Below, piece after piece: positions 35,745 to 45,165 of a stretch of DNA of 64,000 nucleotides. Every line of letters starts with the position of its first letter. The first letter of the stretch is position 1. The position numbers and the translations under genes were made by a program. Under the pieces are notes generated by a model that saw nothing but the letters and a program-made list of their open reading frames with translations, was not told the origin of the DNA and searched no databases. The DNA is from Neorhizobium galegae (lineage in GTDB: Bacteria > Pseudomonadota > Alphaproteobacteria > Rhizobiales > Rhizobiaceae): NCBI RefSeq assembly GCF_017877055.1, contig NZ_JAGIPG010000001.1:1054001-1118000 (forward strand), in the 5' to 3' direction.

Positions 35745-36136
35745 TCGGGTATGTCCGGGACGGCCGCCTTCTGTCGTGGGCTTGGCCTAACATGAGGCCC
35801 GATTTGTTGCAATGCGGTGCCCGGCAGGGCAGTTAACGGGAAGTGCGCCATCCCCGCCATTTCCTTTGAAAAACGCCTGGTTTTCCCTGACCGGAGAGGC
35901 CATTGCAGGCCATGTTTCGCAGGCCTGTGCTCTGCTTGTCACGCTGGTCCGGAACCCTCCGGGTTTTCCGGCGACAAACTGGCCGGCACCCCTTGCCAAG
36001 GCTGGACATATTTTGCGATCAAGCATAGAACGCGCCGGATTGCTGGGGAATCTATGGTCGAATTGTGTTCAACCGAGATTCGCCGGGACGGGGGCAGAGC
36101 GGTTTCCGCGAATTGCGTGAGAAGGATGATTGAGCC
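35745..36136. other. Intergenic region before petA
   Basis: About 390 nt between divergent genes. Overlapping open frames on both strands have unusual composition and no ribosome binding site, so no gene is called. It presumably holds the promoter of petABC and the 5' leader of its mRNA, but no convincing -35/-10 pair was found. Confidence 0.4.
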
Positions 36137-36715
36137 GTGAGCGAGCACGACACACATAGCGAAACACTGGGCGAGCCCACTCGCCGTGATTTCCTTTACC
36201 TGACGACCGGTATGGCCGGCGCCGTCGGCGCTGTTTCCGTGGCATGGCCCTTCATCGACCAGATGCGTCCGGACGCTTCGACGCTGGCGCTCGCCTCGAT
36301 CGAAGTCAATGTCGCGGCTCTCCAGCCGGGCATGTCGCTGACGGTCAAGTGGCGCGGCAAGCCGGTGTTCATCCGCAACCGCACCCCGGAAGAAATCAAG
36401 GCTGCCGCCGACGTGCCAATGGCCGAACTCAAGGATCCGGCCGCCCGCAACGCCAACCTGCCGGCCGATGCGCAGGCAACCGGCATCGACCGTTCCGGCG
36501 GCGCCGGCAAGGAAAACTGGATCGTGATGATCGGTTCCTGCACCCATCTCGGCTGCGTGCCGCTCGGCCAGTCCGGCGAATACAATGGATGGTTCTGTCC
36601 GTGCCACGGGTCGGTCTACGATACGGCCGGCCGTATCCGCAAAGGCCCGGCTCCGGAGAACCTCGCCATTCCGACTTTCAGTTTTAAGTCCGATACAGTT
36701 ATCCAGATCGGGTGA
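36137..36715 (+). CDS. petA: Ubiquinol-cytochrome c reductase, Rieske iron-sulfur subunit
   Basis: Complex III subunit of 192 residues that carries electrons from ubiquinol to cytochrome c1. A Tat-type signal-anchor ([19 protein letters not shown]) places it in the inner membrane with the soluble domain in the periplasm. The cluster ligands are in CTHLGC and CPCHGS. The start is GTG at 36137. First gene of petABC; its stop is 11-12 nt before the petB start. Confidence 0.97.
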   Translation: MSEHDTHSETLGEPTRRDFLYLTTGMAGAVGAVSVAWPFIDQMRPDASTLALASIEVNVAALQPGMSLTVKWRGKPVFIRNRTPEEIKAAADVPMAELKDPAARNANLPADAQATGIDRSGGAGKENWIVMIGSCTHLGCVPLGQSGEYNGWFCPCHGSVYDTAGRIRKGPAPENLAIPTFSFKSDTVIQIG

Positions 36716-36729
36716 GGGGATACATACTT

Positions 36730-38001
36730 ATGAGCGGTCATTCCACATACCAGCCATCGACCGGCATCGAGAAGTGGATCGATTCGCGGCTTCCGCTGCC
36801 GCGCATGATCCATGACAGCTTCATCTCCTACCCCGTCCCCCGCAATCTGAACTATGCCTATACCTTCGGTGCCATGCTGTCGGTGATGCTGATCGTCCAG
36901 ATCCTCACCGGCGTCGTGCTCGCGATGCACTATGTCGCGTCGACGGGTGCTGCCTTCGACTCGGTCGAAAAGATCATGCGCGACGTCAACCACGGCTGGC
37001 TGTTGCGCTACATGCATGCCAACGGCGCATCGTTCTTCTTCGTCGCCGTCTACCTCCATATCGCCCGCGGCCTCTATTACGGTTCCTACAAGGCGCCCCG
37101 CGAAATCCTCTGGATCCTCGGCGTGGTCATCTACCTGCTGATGATGGCGACCGGCTTCATGGGCTATGTTCTGCCCTGGGGTCAGATGTCGTTCTGGGGC
37201 GCGACCGTCATCACCGGCTTCTTCTCGGCCTTCCCGCTGGTCGGCGAGTGGATCCAGCAGTTCCTGCTCGGCGGCTTTGCCGTCGATCAGCCGACGCTGA
37301 ACCGCTTCTTCTCGCTGCACTACCTGCTCCCCTTCATGATCGCAGGCGTCGTCGTGCTGCACATCTGGGCGCTGCACGTCACCGGCCAGACCAACCCGAC
37401 CGGCGTCGAAGTGAAGACCAAGACCGATACCGTCGCCTTCACGCCTTATGCGACGATGAAGGATGCGCTCGGCGTCTCCGTCTTCCTGATCGTCTACGCA
37501 TGGTTTATCTTCTACATGCCGAACTTTCTCGGCCATCCGGACAACTACATTCCGGCTGACGCCCTGAAGACCCCCGCTCACATCGTTCCGGAATGGTACT
37601 ACCTGCCATTCTACGCGATGCTGCGCGCCATCACCTTCAATGTCGGCCCGATCGACTCCAAGCTCGGCGGCGTTCTGGTGATGTTCGGCTCGATCATCAT
37701 CCTGTTCTTCCTGCCATGGCTCGACACGTCGAAGGTTCGCTCCGCCGTCTACCGCCCGTGGTACAAGCTGTTCTTCTGGCTCTTCGTTGCGAACGCCATC
37801 ATGCTCGGCTGGCTTGGCTCGCAGCCGGCGGAAGGCATCTTCACGCTCATGTCGCAGTTCGGCACCGTCTACTACTTCGGCTTCTTCCTGGTGATCATGC
37901 CGCTGCTCGGCCTGTTCGAAACGCCGAGGCGCATTCCGAACTCCATCACGGAAGCGGTTCTTGAAAAAAAGAACGGCAAATCCGCCGAAGCCCGCGCCTG
38001 A
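36730..38001 (+). CDS. petB: Ubiquinol-cytochrome c reductase, cytochrome b subunit
   Basis: Integral membrane subunit of complex III, 423 residues, with eight or nine helices. The b-haem regions ([15 protein letters not shown] and later [18 protein letters not shown]) and the quinol-site [13 protein letters not shown] are present. The ATG at 36730 is preferred to the frame opening at 36712. Second gene of petABC. The C-terminal extension after the last helix is short. Confidence 0.97.
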   Translation: MSGHSTYQPSTGIEKWIDSRLPLPRMIHDSFISYPVPRNLNYAYTFGAMLSVMLIVQILTGVVLAMHYVASTGAAFDSVEKIMRDVNHGWLLRYMHANGASFFFVAVYLHIARGLYYGSYKAPREILWILGVVIYLLMMATGFMGYVLPWGQMSFWGATVITGFFSAFPLVGEWIQQFLLGGFAVDQPTLNRFFSLHYLLPFMIAGVVVLHIWALHVTGQTNPTGVEVKTKTDTVAFTPYATMKDALGVSVFLIVYAWFIFYMPNFLGHPDNYIPADALKTPAHIVPEWYYLPFYAMLRAITFNVGPIDSKLGGVLVMFGSIIILFFLPWLDTSKVRSAVYRPWYKLFFWLFVANAIMLGWLGSQPAEGIFTLMSQFGTVYYFGFFLVIMPLLGLFETPRRIPNSITEAVLEKKNGKSAEARA

Positions 38002-38028
38002 CGCCTGCGACCGAGAGGGATTAGAATT

Positions 38029-38904
38029 ATGAACAAGCTTGTTACAAGCCTCGTCTCGCTGGCCTTCCTGGCGGGAGCGGGCGTTGCCTCGGCCGTGGCG
38101 CAGGAAAACCATGCTGCTGCGCCGGCTGCAGAACATGCGGAAACGCCGCATTTTCCGATCCACCATCCCAAGGAAACCGACTGGAGCTTTGCGGGTCCGT
38201 TTGGTCACTACGACAAGGGCCAGCTGCAGCGCGGCCTGAAGATCTACACGGAAGTCTGTTCCGCCTGCCACTCGATGCGTCTGGTCTCCTTCCGCACGCT
38301 GGAGGACCTTGGTTATTCGGAAGCCCAGGTGAAGGCGTTCGCTGCCAACTATAAGGTTCAGGACGGCCCGAACGACGACGGTGAAATGTTCGAACGCGCC
38401 GCCGTGCCATCCGACTACTTCCCGTCGCCATTCGCCAATGCCCAGGCTGCCGCTGCAGCCAACAACGGCGCGGCGCCCCCGGACATGTCACTGCTTGCCA
38501 AGGCCCGCGGCGTCACCCGCGGCTTCCCGCAGTTCATCTTCGATATGTTCACCCAGTACCAGGAAGGCGGACCGGACTACATCCATTCGCTTTTGACCGG
38601 TTACCAGCAGCCGCCGGCCGGCGTCGAGGTTGCTCCGGGCACCCACTATAATCCGTATTTCGCCAGTGCGGCCGCGCTCGCCATGGCTCCGCCGCTCAGT
38701 GCCGACCAGGTGACCTATGACGACGGCGCGCCGCAGACGGTCGACCAGTATGCCAAGGACGTCTCGGCCTTCCTGATGTGGGCTGCCGAGCCGCATCTCG
38801 AAGAGCGCAAGCGTACCGGCTTCATGGTGCTGATCTTCCTGGTGATCTTCACCGGCCTGATCTACCTGACCAAGAAGTCGGTCTATGCCAGCAAGGAGCA
38901 CTGA
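38029..38904 (+). CDS. petC: Ubiquinol-cytochrome c reductase, cytochrome c1
   Basis: Periplasmic haem-c subunit of complex III, 291 residues. Signal peptide about 1-25, covalent haem site CSACH at 77-81, the methionine-ligand region [10 protein letters not shown], and one C-terminal membrane helix (about 263-281). The protein is an independent c1 subunit, not fused to cytochrome b as in Bradyrhizobium. Third gene of petABC, followed by an intrinsic terminator. Confidence 0.97.
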   Translation: MNKLVTSLVSLAFLAGAGVASAVAQENHAAAPAAEHAETPHFPIHHPKETDWSFAGPFGHYDKGQLQRGLKIYTEVCSACHSMRLVSFRTLEDLGYSEAQVKAFAANYKVQDGPNDDGEMFERAAVPSDYFPSPFANAQAAAAANNGAAPPDMSLLAKARGVTRGFPQFIFDMFTQYQEGGPDYIHSLLTGYQQPPAGVEVAPGTHYNPYFASAAALAMAPPLSADQVTYDDGAPQTVDQYAKDVSAFLMWAAEPHLEERKRTGFMVLIFLVIFTGLIYLTKKSVYASKEH

Positions 38905-38927
38905 GGTTTCACCTCGTGATTGCGAAA

Positions 38928-38952
38928 AGGCGGCCTCCGGGCCGCCTTTTTT
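38928..38952 (+). terminator. Intrinsic terminator of petABC
   Basis: GGCGGCC (38929-38935) pairs with GGCCGCC (38940-38946) across a TCCG loop, followed by six T residues (38947-38952). Confidence 0.88.
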
Positions 38953-39017
38953 GTTGGGAGGAGAGCCATCAGTTGGTAGGCTCGTTTTCCGTCCCTGCCG
39001 CCAAATATGTGGGTAAC

Positions 39018-39557
39018 ATGTCTTCCAAAAACGCTCTTTCCGCCGCCATTCGTTCCATCCCGGACTATCCGAAGCCGGGCATCATCTTTCGCGATATCAC
39101 CACGCTGCTTGGCGACGCCGTTGCCTTCGGGCAGGCGGTGGATGAGCTGGTGGCGCCCTATGCAGGCCTCGGGGTCGACAAGATCGCCGGCATCGAGGCG
39201 CGCGGCTTCATCCTCGGCGGGGCGCTGGCGCACCAGTTGAAGGCCGGATTCGTGCCGATCCGCAAGAAGGGCAAGCTGCCGCACCAGACGGTGCGGATGG
39301 CCTACAGCCTCGAATACGGCACCGACGAAATGGAGATCCATGTGGATGCGGTGAAGGCCGGAGAGAAAGTGATCCTCACCGACGACCTGATCGCCACCGG
39401 CGGCACCGCGGAAGGTGCCGTAAAGCTGTTGCGGCATCTGGGCGTCGAGATCGTCTCCGCCTGCTTTGTCATCGACCTGCCGGATCTCGGCGGCCGCCGG
39501 AAGCTCGAAGAGCTCGGCGTCGAAGTCAGAACGCTCGTCGAGTTTTCAGGCCACTGA
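39018..39557 (+). CDS. apt: Adenine phosphoribosyltransferase
   Basis: Purine salvage enzyme converting adenine and PRPP to AMP; 179 residues, the usual family length. Conserved [18 protein letters not shown] near the N-terminus and the PRPP-binding [14 protein letters not shown] are present. The frame stays open upstream to 38778, but the ATG at 39018 gives the normal start. It lies downstream of the petABC terminator, so it should have its own promoter. Confidence 0.95.
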   Translation: MSSKNALSAAIRSIPDYPKPGIIFRDITTLLGDAVAFGQAVDELVAPYAGLGVDKIAGIEARGFILGGALAHQLKAGFVPIRKKGKLPHQTVRMAYSLEYGTDEMEIHVDAVKAGEKVILTDDLIATGGTAEGAVKLLRHLGVEIVSACFVIDLPDLGGRRKLEELGVEVRTLVEFSGH

Positions 39558-39606
39558 AATTTCGGGCAGAACGACAGGTGGCAGGCGAGGGCGCCTGCCA
39601 ATACTC

Positions 39607-40074
39607 CTACGCGAATTCCAGCACGGTGCCTTCGTAGCGCATCACCACGTCGCCATGCTGGTTGGTACCGTCGCAGATGGTCATGTTGATGAACGTGCCG
39701 GCGCGGGACGTGAGCGGCCGGCTTTCGGTCAGCGCGACGGAATAGGTGATGCTGTCGCCGGCATAGACCGGTTTCAGCCATTGCAGCTTCTTGAAGCCGG
39801 CCGAAGGCCCGAGCTTCGGGGCTGTGATGCCCTCGCTTTCGAGGCGTGCCACCTCGGCTTTCCAGTAGGCGACATAGGTCTTCATCCAGCCGGCGCAGGT
39901 ATGCCAGCCTGAGGCGCACAGCGCGCCGAAAACATAGTTCCTTGCCGCTTCGGCATCCACGTGGAAGGGCTGTGGATCGAATTTCTTCGCGTAGCGGACG
40001 ATGTCCTCGGCGGTGAAGAGAAGTGTGCCGGTGATGACTTTTTGGCCGGGCGGAGAAAGCTCGATCAGCCTCAT
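39607..40074 (-). CDS. MaoC-family dehydratase (tandem copy 1)
   Basis: Hot-dog fold protein of 155 residues. The catalytic region FDPQPFHVD contains the Asp and His expected in MaoC-type hydratases, followed by CASGWHTCA. The natural substrate, probably an enoyl-CoA, is unknown. Its start overlaps the stop of the upstream MaoC gene by 4 nt (ATGA). Confidence 0.88.
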   Translation of the reverse strand: MRLIELSPPGQKVITGTLLFTAEDIVRYAKKFDPQPFHVDAEAARNYVFGALCASGWHTCAGWMKTYVAYWKAEVARLESEGITAPKLGPSAGFKKLQWLKPVYAGDSITYSVALTESRPLTSRAGTFINMTICDGTNQHGDVVMRYEGTVLEFA

Positions 40075-40541
40075 GCGGCGTCCTCCCGGGCGTCGCGCAG
40101 CCGCATCATGATCGGGTTCTCACCGCGCATGACGGTCTCGCCGCGCTGGTTCTCCACCTCGTGCAGGAACTTGACGATGCCGATGCCCGGGCGTGAGCGA
40201 AGCGAGCGGGATTCGAGCACGGTCGAGCGGCCGGACAGCGTGTCGCCGGCCAGAACCGGCCTTTTCCATTCCATGAAGTCGATGCCCGGCGACCCCTCCG
40301 ACGAGCTGCTGGACAGCCAGCCGTCGAACATCATGCGCATGAACATGCTCGCCGTATGCCAGCCCGACGCGGACAGGCCGCCGAGGATGCTCGCCCTGCC
40401 GGCAGCCTCGTCGAGGTGCATGGGCTGCGGATCGAACTCGGCGGCGAATTCGACCATCTCGTCTGCGGTCACCTGTTTTTCGGCGAGCTGGAAAACCCGC
40501 CCGATCGAAAAGTCTTCGAAATAATATGCGGCTTCCGTCAT
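40071..40541 (-). CDS. MaoC-family dehydratase (tandem copy 2)
   Basis: Hot-dog fold protein of 156 residues similar to its downstream neighbour, with FDPQPMHLD and SASGWHTAS. GGGAGGG lies 5 nt before the ATG. The two coupled genes could encode the halves of a heterodimeric enzyme. It follows ychF by about 20 nt on the same strand. Confidence 0.88.
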   Translation of the reverse strand: MTEAAYYFEDFSIGRVFQLAEKQVTADEMVEFAAEFDPQPMHLDEAAGRASILGGLSASGWHTASMFMRMMFDGWLSSSSSEGSPGIDFMEWKRPVLAGDTLSGRSTVLESRSLRSRPGIGIVKFLHEVENQRGETVMRGENPIMMRLRDAREDAA

Positions 40542-40562
40542 GTGGCCCTCCCGCCCACGGTC

Positions 40563-41666
40563 TCAGGTGTTGAAGCGGAAGTGGATCACATCGCCGTCCT
40601 GGACGACATATTCCTTGCCTTCGTCGCGGCCCTTGCCGGCTTCCTTGGCGCCGACTTCGCCCTTATAGGCGATGTAGTCGTCATAGGAGATCGTGAAGGC
40701 GCGGATGAAGCCCCGCTCGAAATCGGTATGGATGACGCCGGCGGCAGCCGGTGCCTTGGTGCCGCGCACGATCGTCCAGGCGCGGGTTTCCTTCGGGCCG
40801 ACCGTAAAATAGGTGATCAAGTCGAGCAGGTGGTAACCGGCGCGGATCAACCGGTCGAGGCCGGCTTCTTCAAGGCCGAGGGCCGACAGGAATTCCTTGG
40901 ACTCTTCCTCGGGAAGTTGCGCCACTTCGGACTCGATCGCGGCCGAGATGATCACGCATTCGGCACCCTGTTCCTTGGCCATGGCGGCGACGGCCTCAGT
41001 GTGTTCGTTGCCGGTCGAGGCATCGGCTTCCGCGACGTTGCAGACATAGAGGACCGGGTGCGAGGTCAGGAGGTTGAGGCCCTTGAGGATCTCGATCTCC
41101 TCCGGCGCCAGCGTCTTCAAGAGCAAGCGTGCCGGCTTGCCGTCGTTGAGCAGCTTGATCACCGCATCCATGACCGGCAGCTGCGCCATGGAATCCTTGT
41201 CCTTGCCGGTGGCGCGCTTGCGGGTCTGCTCGACGCGGCGCTCAAGGCTTTCGAGGTCGGCGAGCATCAGCTCGGTCTCGATCGTGTCGGCATCGCCGAC
41301 CGGGTTGATGCGGCCCTCGACATGGGTGATGTCGTCATCCTCGAAGCAGCGCAGAACGTGCACGACCGCATCGACTTCGCGGATATTGGCGAGGAACTTG
41401 TTGCCGAGGCCTTCACCCTTCGACGCGCCGCGCACCAGGCCGGCGATATCGACGAAGGAGATACGGGTCGGGATGATTTCCTTGGAGCCGGCGATCGCCG
41501 CCAGCTTCTGCATGCGCGGATCGGGGACCGCCACTTCGCCGGTGTTCGGCTCGATCGTGCAGAACGGATAATTGGCTGCCTGGGCGGCCGCCGTCTTGGT
41601 GAGCGCATTGAAGAGAGTGGACTTGCCGACATTCGGCAGGCCCACGATACCGCATTTGAAACCCAT
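40563..41666 (-). CDS. ychF: Redox-regulated ATPase YchF (ribosome-associated Obg-type)
   Basis: Protein of 367 residues of the TRAFAC/Obg class that binds ribosomes and prefers ATP to GTP. G1 is GLPNVGKST; the DIAGLVRGAS segment (DxxG) follows, and the C-terminal TGS domain ends KDYVVQDGDVIHFRFN-like. Start at ATG 41666. It probably affects translation under oxidative stress, as known for the family. Confidence 0.95.
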   Translation of the reverse strand: MGFKCGIVGLPNVGKSTLFNALTKTAAAQAANYPFCTIEPNTGEVAVPDPRMQKLAAIAGSKEIIPTRISFVDIAGLVRGASKGEGLGNKFLANIREVDAVVHVLRCFEDDDITHVEGRINPVGDADTIETELMLADLESLERRVEQTRKRATGKDKDSMAQLPVMDAVIKLLNDGKPARLLLKTLAPEEIEILKGLNLLTSHPVLYVCNVAEADASTGNEHTEAVAAMAKEQGAECVIISAAIESEVAQLPEEESKEFLSALGLEEAGLDRLIRAGYHLLDLITYFTVGPKETRAWTIVRGTKAPAAAGVIHTDFERGFIRAFTISYDDYIAYKGEVGAKEAGKGRDEGKEYVVQDGDVIHFRFNT

Positions 41667-41761
41667 GGGTCCGGACCCTGTATTGTAAGAAATTTCGTTG
41701 GTGTGGCTATGGGGGAAAGTGCCCGGGCGGTCAAGGCTCTGCTGTCAGGCTATCCTTGCAC

Positions 41762-41781
41762 GTAAGGCATATTTGCCTTAC
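41762..41781. promoter_or_regulatory. Palindromic operator of the AbrB/PIN module
   Basis: GTAAGGCA (41762-41769) and TGCCTTAC (41774-41781) form a perfect inverted repeat with a TATT centre, ending 22 nt before the antitoxin start. Such palindromes are the usual site for autoregulation of toxin-antitoxin operons. Confidence 0.7.
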
Positions 41782-41803
41782 TTTAGGCCAATGGAGAATG
41801 GCG

Positions 41804-42061
41804 ATGGTTAGATTGAAAGTTACCGCGAAGGGACAGGTTACCTTGAAAAAGGAAGTTCTTGATCATCTTGGCATCAAGCCCGGCGACGAGATCGATGTCG
41901 ATCTCCAACCGAAGCGGCAGGCTACGATCCATCCGATTGCCGGCAAACTGCCGATCGAAAGCGTCTTCGGAATGTTCAAGAACACGACGGGTAAAAGTTA
42001 TTCGATCGATGAGATCAACGAGGCTATTGCAGCGAGCTATGCCGGTGAGGCGGATCAGTGA
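41804..42061 (+). CDS. AbrB/MazE-type antitoxin
   Basis: Protein of 85 residues with a SpoVT/AbrB swapped-hairpin DNA-binding fold (VRLKVTAKGQVTLKKEVLDH, in part) and a C-terminal tail expected to wrap the toxin (SIDEINEAIAASYAGEADQ). The ATG at 41804 is 7 nt after GGAG; upstream in-frame ATGs are less well placed. The stop overlaps the toxin start (GTGA). A palindrome just upstream probably binds this protein. Confidence 0.85.
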   Translation: MVRLKVTAKGQVTLKKEVLDHLGIKPGDEIDVDLQPKRQATIHPIAGKLPIESVFGMFKNTTGKSYSIDEINEAIAASYAGEADQ

Positions 42062-42462
42062 GCCTGATCGTCGATACCAATATCCTTTTGAGGGCGATGA
42101 TCGTCGATCATGACGTCGAAAGCCCCAAAGCCCAGGCCCTGTTGGCTTCGAACGAGGTGATCATTCCAAACCAGACCCTATGCGAATTGGTGTGGGTTCT
42201 TCGTCGGCTCTACAAAAGAAGCCAGAGCGATCTGGTGACGGCAATCCGGACGTGGATGAATGTGCAAACCGTAGCGCTCGATCGCGGGGCGGTCGAAGCC
42301 GGTCTCACGTTCCTGGAAGCCGGAGGCGACTTCGCCGATGGTGTGATCGAATTCGAGGGACGCAAGCTCGGCGGCGACACCTTCGCTACCTTCGACAAGC
42401 GGGCCGCATCGATTACCCGCGCAAAGGGCCGCGATTGTCTGTTGCTTTCCGACGCCAGCTGA
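42058..42462 (+). CDS. PIN-domain toxin (VapC-type)
   Basis: Ribonuclease-like toxin of 134 residues. PIN-domain acidic residues: IVDTNILLR at the start, CELVWVLRR in the middle, and GGDTFATFDKRA at the end. Predicted to cleave tRNA or other RNA when freed from the antitoxin. GTG start at 42058 overlapping the antitoxin stop. Confidence 0.88.
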   Translation: MSLIVDTNILLRAMIVDHDVESPKAQALLASNEVIIPNQTLCELVWVLRRLYKRSQSDLVTAIRTWMNVQTVALDRGAVEAGLTFLEAGGDFADGVIEFEGRKLGGDTFATFDKRAASITRAKGRDCLLLSDAS

Positions 42463-42558
42463 CCTGCCATTCACCATCCGGCTGCTTGAAATTTCCCGGT
42501 TGCGGTGCGATATAGCCCCGCATGGCTCCGCAGAGGCCTTTGTCATCAGGAACCGCCG

Positions 42559-42867
42559 ATGGCTGAAGATACCACCGTAAAACCGAAGACGAAAACCAAG
42601 ACCAAGCTGGAGCGACCGAAGCTCTACAAGGTGCTGCTCGTCAACGACGACTATACGCCACGTGAATTCGTCACCATGGTGCTGAAAGCCGTGTTCCGGA
42701 TGAGCGAGGAAACCGGCTACCGGGTGATGCTGACGGCGCACCGGATGGGCCTTGCGGTGGTCGTCGTCTGTACCAGGGACATTGCCGAGACCAAGGCGAA
42801 GGAAGCCATCGACCTTGCCAAGGAGGCGGGTTTCCCGCTGATGTTCATCACCGAGCCCGAGGAATAG
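42559..42867 (+). CDS. clpS: ATP-dependent Clp protease adaptor ClpS (ClpS2 type)
   Basis: Adaptor of 102 residues that hands N-degron proteins to ClpAP. The core LYKVLLVNDDYTPREFV and VMLTAHRMGLAVVVV match ClpS, and the sequence fits the second, shorter paralogue (ClpS2) of Agrobacterium and relatives better than ClpS1. The Lys/Thr-rich head precedes the fold. It lies alone, not beside clpA. The ATG at 42559 is chosen within a longer open frame. Confidence 0.9.
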   Translation: MAEDTTVKPKTKTKTKLERPKLYKVLLVNDDYTPREFVTMVLKAVFRMSEETGYRVMLTAHRMGLAVVVVCTRDIAETKAKEAIDLAKEAGFPLMFITEPEE

Positions 42868-42870
42868 GGC

Positions 42871-43818
42871 TCATTTCCTCTTTTTGCCGGCTTTGACGCC
42901 CAGCGCCTCGGCGCTGATCCAGAACACCGCATCCTGCGATTCCGCCGTTTCCAGCCACAGGAAATCGAGATCGGGGAATTCCTCTTCGAGGATTTCGCGG
43001 CCCGAGCCGATTTCGCAGATCATCCCGCCATCGGGATTGAGATGCGCCGGTGCTTCCGCCAGCAGCCGGCGGACGAGGTCGAGCCCGTCCACGCCGCCGT
43101 CGAAGGCCATGGCCGGCTCCGAGCGAAATTCCTCCGGAAAACCGTCCATCGCCTCGTGGTCCACATAGGGCGGATTGGTGATGATCAGGTCGTACTTCTT
43201 TCCTTCGAGCGGCGCGAAGAGGTCGCCGTTGAACAGCGTGAGCTGATCTTCGACGGCGTGTTCCGCGACGTTGAGTTTGGCCACTTCCAATGCGTCAGGG
43301 GAGAGGTCCACCGCGTCGACGGCGGCATTCGGGAAGAATTTCGCGGCAAGGATCGCCAGGCAGCCGGAGCCGGTGCAGATATCGACGGCGCTTTCGACGC
43401 TCAGCGGATCGGGCAGGAAGGTGGAGCCGTTTTCGCCGAGATATTCGCTGAACAGGATCTCGCCGATGTGGGAGCGGGGCACGATGACCCGTTCGTCGAC
43501 GAGGAAACGCACGCCCTGGATATAGGCGTGGCCGGTCAGGTAGGAGGTGGGCTTGCGGGTGGTGACGCGGGCGTCGATCCGCTCGGCCAGCAGCCGCCGC
43601 TCGGCCGGTAGCAGCCGTGCGTCGAGGAAGGGATCGAGCACGTCGATCGGCAGGTCGAGGCTATCGAGGATCAGGAACGCGGCGTCGTCGCTTGCGGTTG
43701 TCGTGCCGTGGCCGTAGCTGAGGTTTGCGGCGTTGAAGCGGGAGATGGCAAAACGCCAGTAGTCGCGAAGGGTGACGAGTTCGCCGGTGATGTCATCCGT
43801 TTTCGGGGCTTGGTTCAT
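42871..43818 (-). CDS. prmB: 50S ribosomal protein L3 N5-glutamine methyltransferase
   Basis: AdoMet-dependent methyltransferase of 315 residues related to PrmC. AdoMet motif VDICTGSGCLAI, then the catalytic NPPYVDHEAM which binds the glutamine side chain. It methylates a Gln in ribosomal protein L3. The frame extends upstream to 43875; the ATG at 43818 is preferred. It converges on clpS with almost no gap. Confidence 0.9.
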   Translation of the reverse strand: MNQAPKTDDITGELVTLRDYWRFAISRFNAANLSYGHGTTTASDDAAFLILDSLDLPIDVLDPFLDARLLPAERRLLAERIDARVTTRKPTSYLTGHAYIQGVRFLVDERVIVPRSHIGEILFSEYLGENGSTFLPDPLSVESAVDICTGSGCLAILAAKFFPNAAVDAVDLSPDALEVAKLNVAEHAVEDQLTLFNGDLFAPLEGKKYDLIITNPPYVDHEAMDGFPEEFRSEPAMAFDGGVDGLDLVRRLLAEAPAHLNPDGGMICEIGSGREILEEEFPDLDFLWLETAESQDAVFWISAEALGVKAGKKRK

Positions 43819-43903
43819 GTCGCGCTTCCGTTGTTCGATCGGCCTCCCATAGCCGCTCCGAAAGCGACGCGCCACCCCTTTGACCGGAGCGATACCGGGC
43901 TGT

Positions 43904-44359
43904 CTAAGCGCGGCGGATCTGGAAGCCGGTCTTGTTCTGGAGGAAACCGCAGTTTTCGTAGAAGCGTAGCGTCGCCGGGTCCGTGGAGCCGGTCATGAGC
44001 ATCACCTTGTAGCAGCCGTCATTCCAGGCCTGATCGATGGCCGTGCGGATAAGGGCGCCGGCATAACCCCGCCTGCGGTGGTCGGCATGGGTGACGACGT
44101 TTTCGATCAGCGCATAGGGCGCGCCCTTGCGGGTGAGGTTCGGCACGACGATCAGCGTCACCGTGGCCGCCGCACGCCCGTCTGCGAAGCCGATCAACAC
44201 CGTCATGCCGGGCTGGGCGAGAATGGCGGCGAAACGCCGCTCGGCCAGCGCCGGCTCCGGGTCCGGATCGTGGTTCAGGTGGTGATAGAGTTCGATCAGG
44301 TCGGCAAGATCGCCGTCGCGGGCCGGGCGAATGACGAAGTCGGCAGCGGGCATCGACAT
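43904..44359 (-). CDS. GNAT N-acetyltransferase
   Basis: Protein of 151 residues with the GNAT core: ENVVTHADHRRRGYAGAL (acetyl-CoA site) and LRFYENCGF. The start ATG at 44359 overlaps the pth stop (TAATG), so translation is probably coupled to pth. An ATG two codons later is also possible. Acceptor unknown. Confidence 0.85.
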   Translation of the reverse strand: MSMPAADFVIRPARDGDLADLIELYHHLNHDPDPEPALAERRFAAILAQPGMTVLIGFADGRAAATVTLIVVPNLTRKGAPYALIENVVTHADHRRRGYAGALIRTAIDQAWNDGCYKVMLMTGSTDPATLRFYENCGFLQNKTGFQIRRA

Positions 44360-45087
44360 TATTCGCCCTTGCCGCCGAACATCTTCTTCAGCATCTCGGC
44401 CATCGGGCCTGATGTCGGAAGGTTCGGTTTGCCGCCGCTGCGGGCCTGGTGGATATGCGACTGCCCGGCCGGCTTGGCGACGGGCTTCTTTTCCGGTTTC
44501 GGCTTCTCCTCGTCCGGCTTGCCGCCGACGGCGAGCGCCAGCTTGTTCATCAGCTGCGAATCCTCCCCCTTCACCAGCATCTCGGCATTGTCGGCGATTG
44601 CGTCGAGGAGAGGCGAGAGCCAGGTCTGGTCGACCTTGGCGAAATCGCCGAGCACATGGTTGTGGACCAGTTCCTTGGCGCCTGGATGGCCGATGCCGAG
44701 GCGAAGCCTGCGGTATTCCCGGCCGCAATGGGCGTCGAGCGACTTGACGCCGTTATGGCCGCCATGGCCGCCGCCGGTCTTGATCCGGGCCTTGGCCGCC
44801 GGCAGATCGAGTTCGTCGTAGATGGCGATGATGTTTTCCGGGCCGAGCTTGTAGAAACGCATGGCCTCACCGACCGACTCGCCGGAGAGGTTCATGAAGG
44901 TCTGCGGCTTGATCAGCAACACTTTTTCGCCGGCAAGCTCGCCTTCCGAAATCAGGCCTTTGAACTTCTTGGCCCACGGCGAAAAGCCGGGCCGACGCTG
45001 GATCGCGTCCACCGCCATGAAGCCGATATTGTGGCGGTTGCCCGCATATTGGGAACCGGGATTGCCGAGGCCGGCGATGATGAGCAT
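44359..45087 (-). CDS. pth: Peptidyl-tRNA hydrolase
   Basis: Recycles tRNA from prematurely released peptidyl-tRNA. 242 residues, longer than the usual about 190 because of a Lys/Pro/Glu-rich C-terminal tail (from about residue 188). Active-site residues lie in [13 protein letters not shown] (catalytic His) and YDELDLP (Asp). The ATG at 45087 starts the canonical [11 protein letters not shown]. In many bacteria rplY lies immediately upstream; here two other genes are between them. Confidence 0.95.
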   Translation of the reverse strand: MLIIAGLGNPGSQYAGNRHNIGFMAVDAIQRRPGFSPWAKKFKGLISEGELAGEKVLLIKPQTFMNLSGESVGEAMRFYKLGPENIIAIYDELDLPAAKARIKTGGGHGGHNGVKSLDAHCGREYRRLRLGIGHPGAKELVHNHVLGDFAKVDQTWLSPLLDAIADNAEMLVKGEDSQLMNKLALAVGGKPDEEKPKPEKKPVAKPAGQSHIHQARSGGKPNLPTSGPMAEMLKKMFGGKGE

Positions 45088-45165
45088 GGAGACATCCATC
45101 CTTGACTGCTGGCTTTCACCACCGCGAAACGCCGCCAAAGTCAACCGGTTTCGATGCCTGAGCCT

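Noticed and set aside
35812..36140. Two overlapping plus-strand ORFs before petA
   Set aside because: They overlap each other in different frames, have no ribosome binding site and read like non-coding DNA; the region more likely holds the petABC promoter.
36616..38271. Open frame of 551 codons on the minus strand
   Set aside because: Shadow of petB and petC, which are unmistakable.
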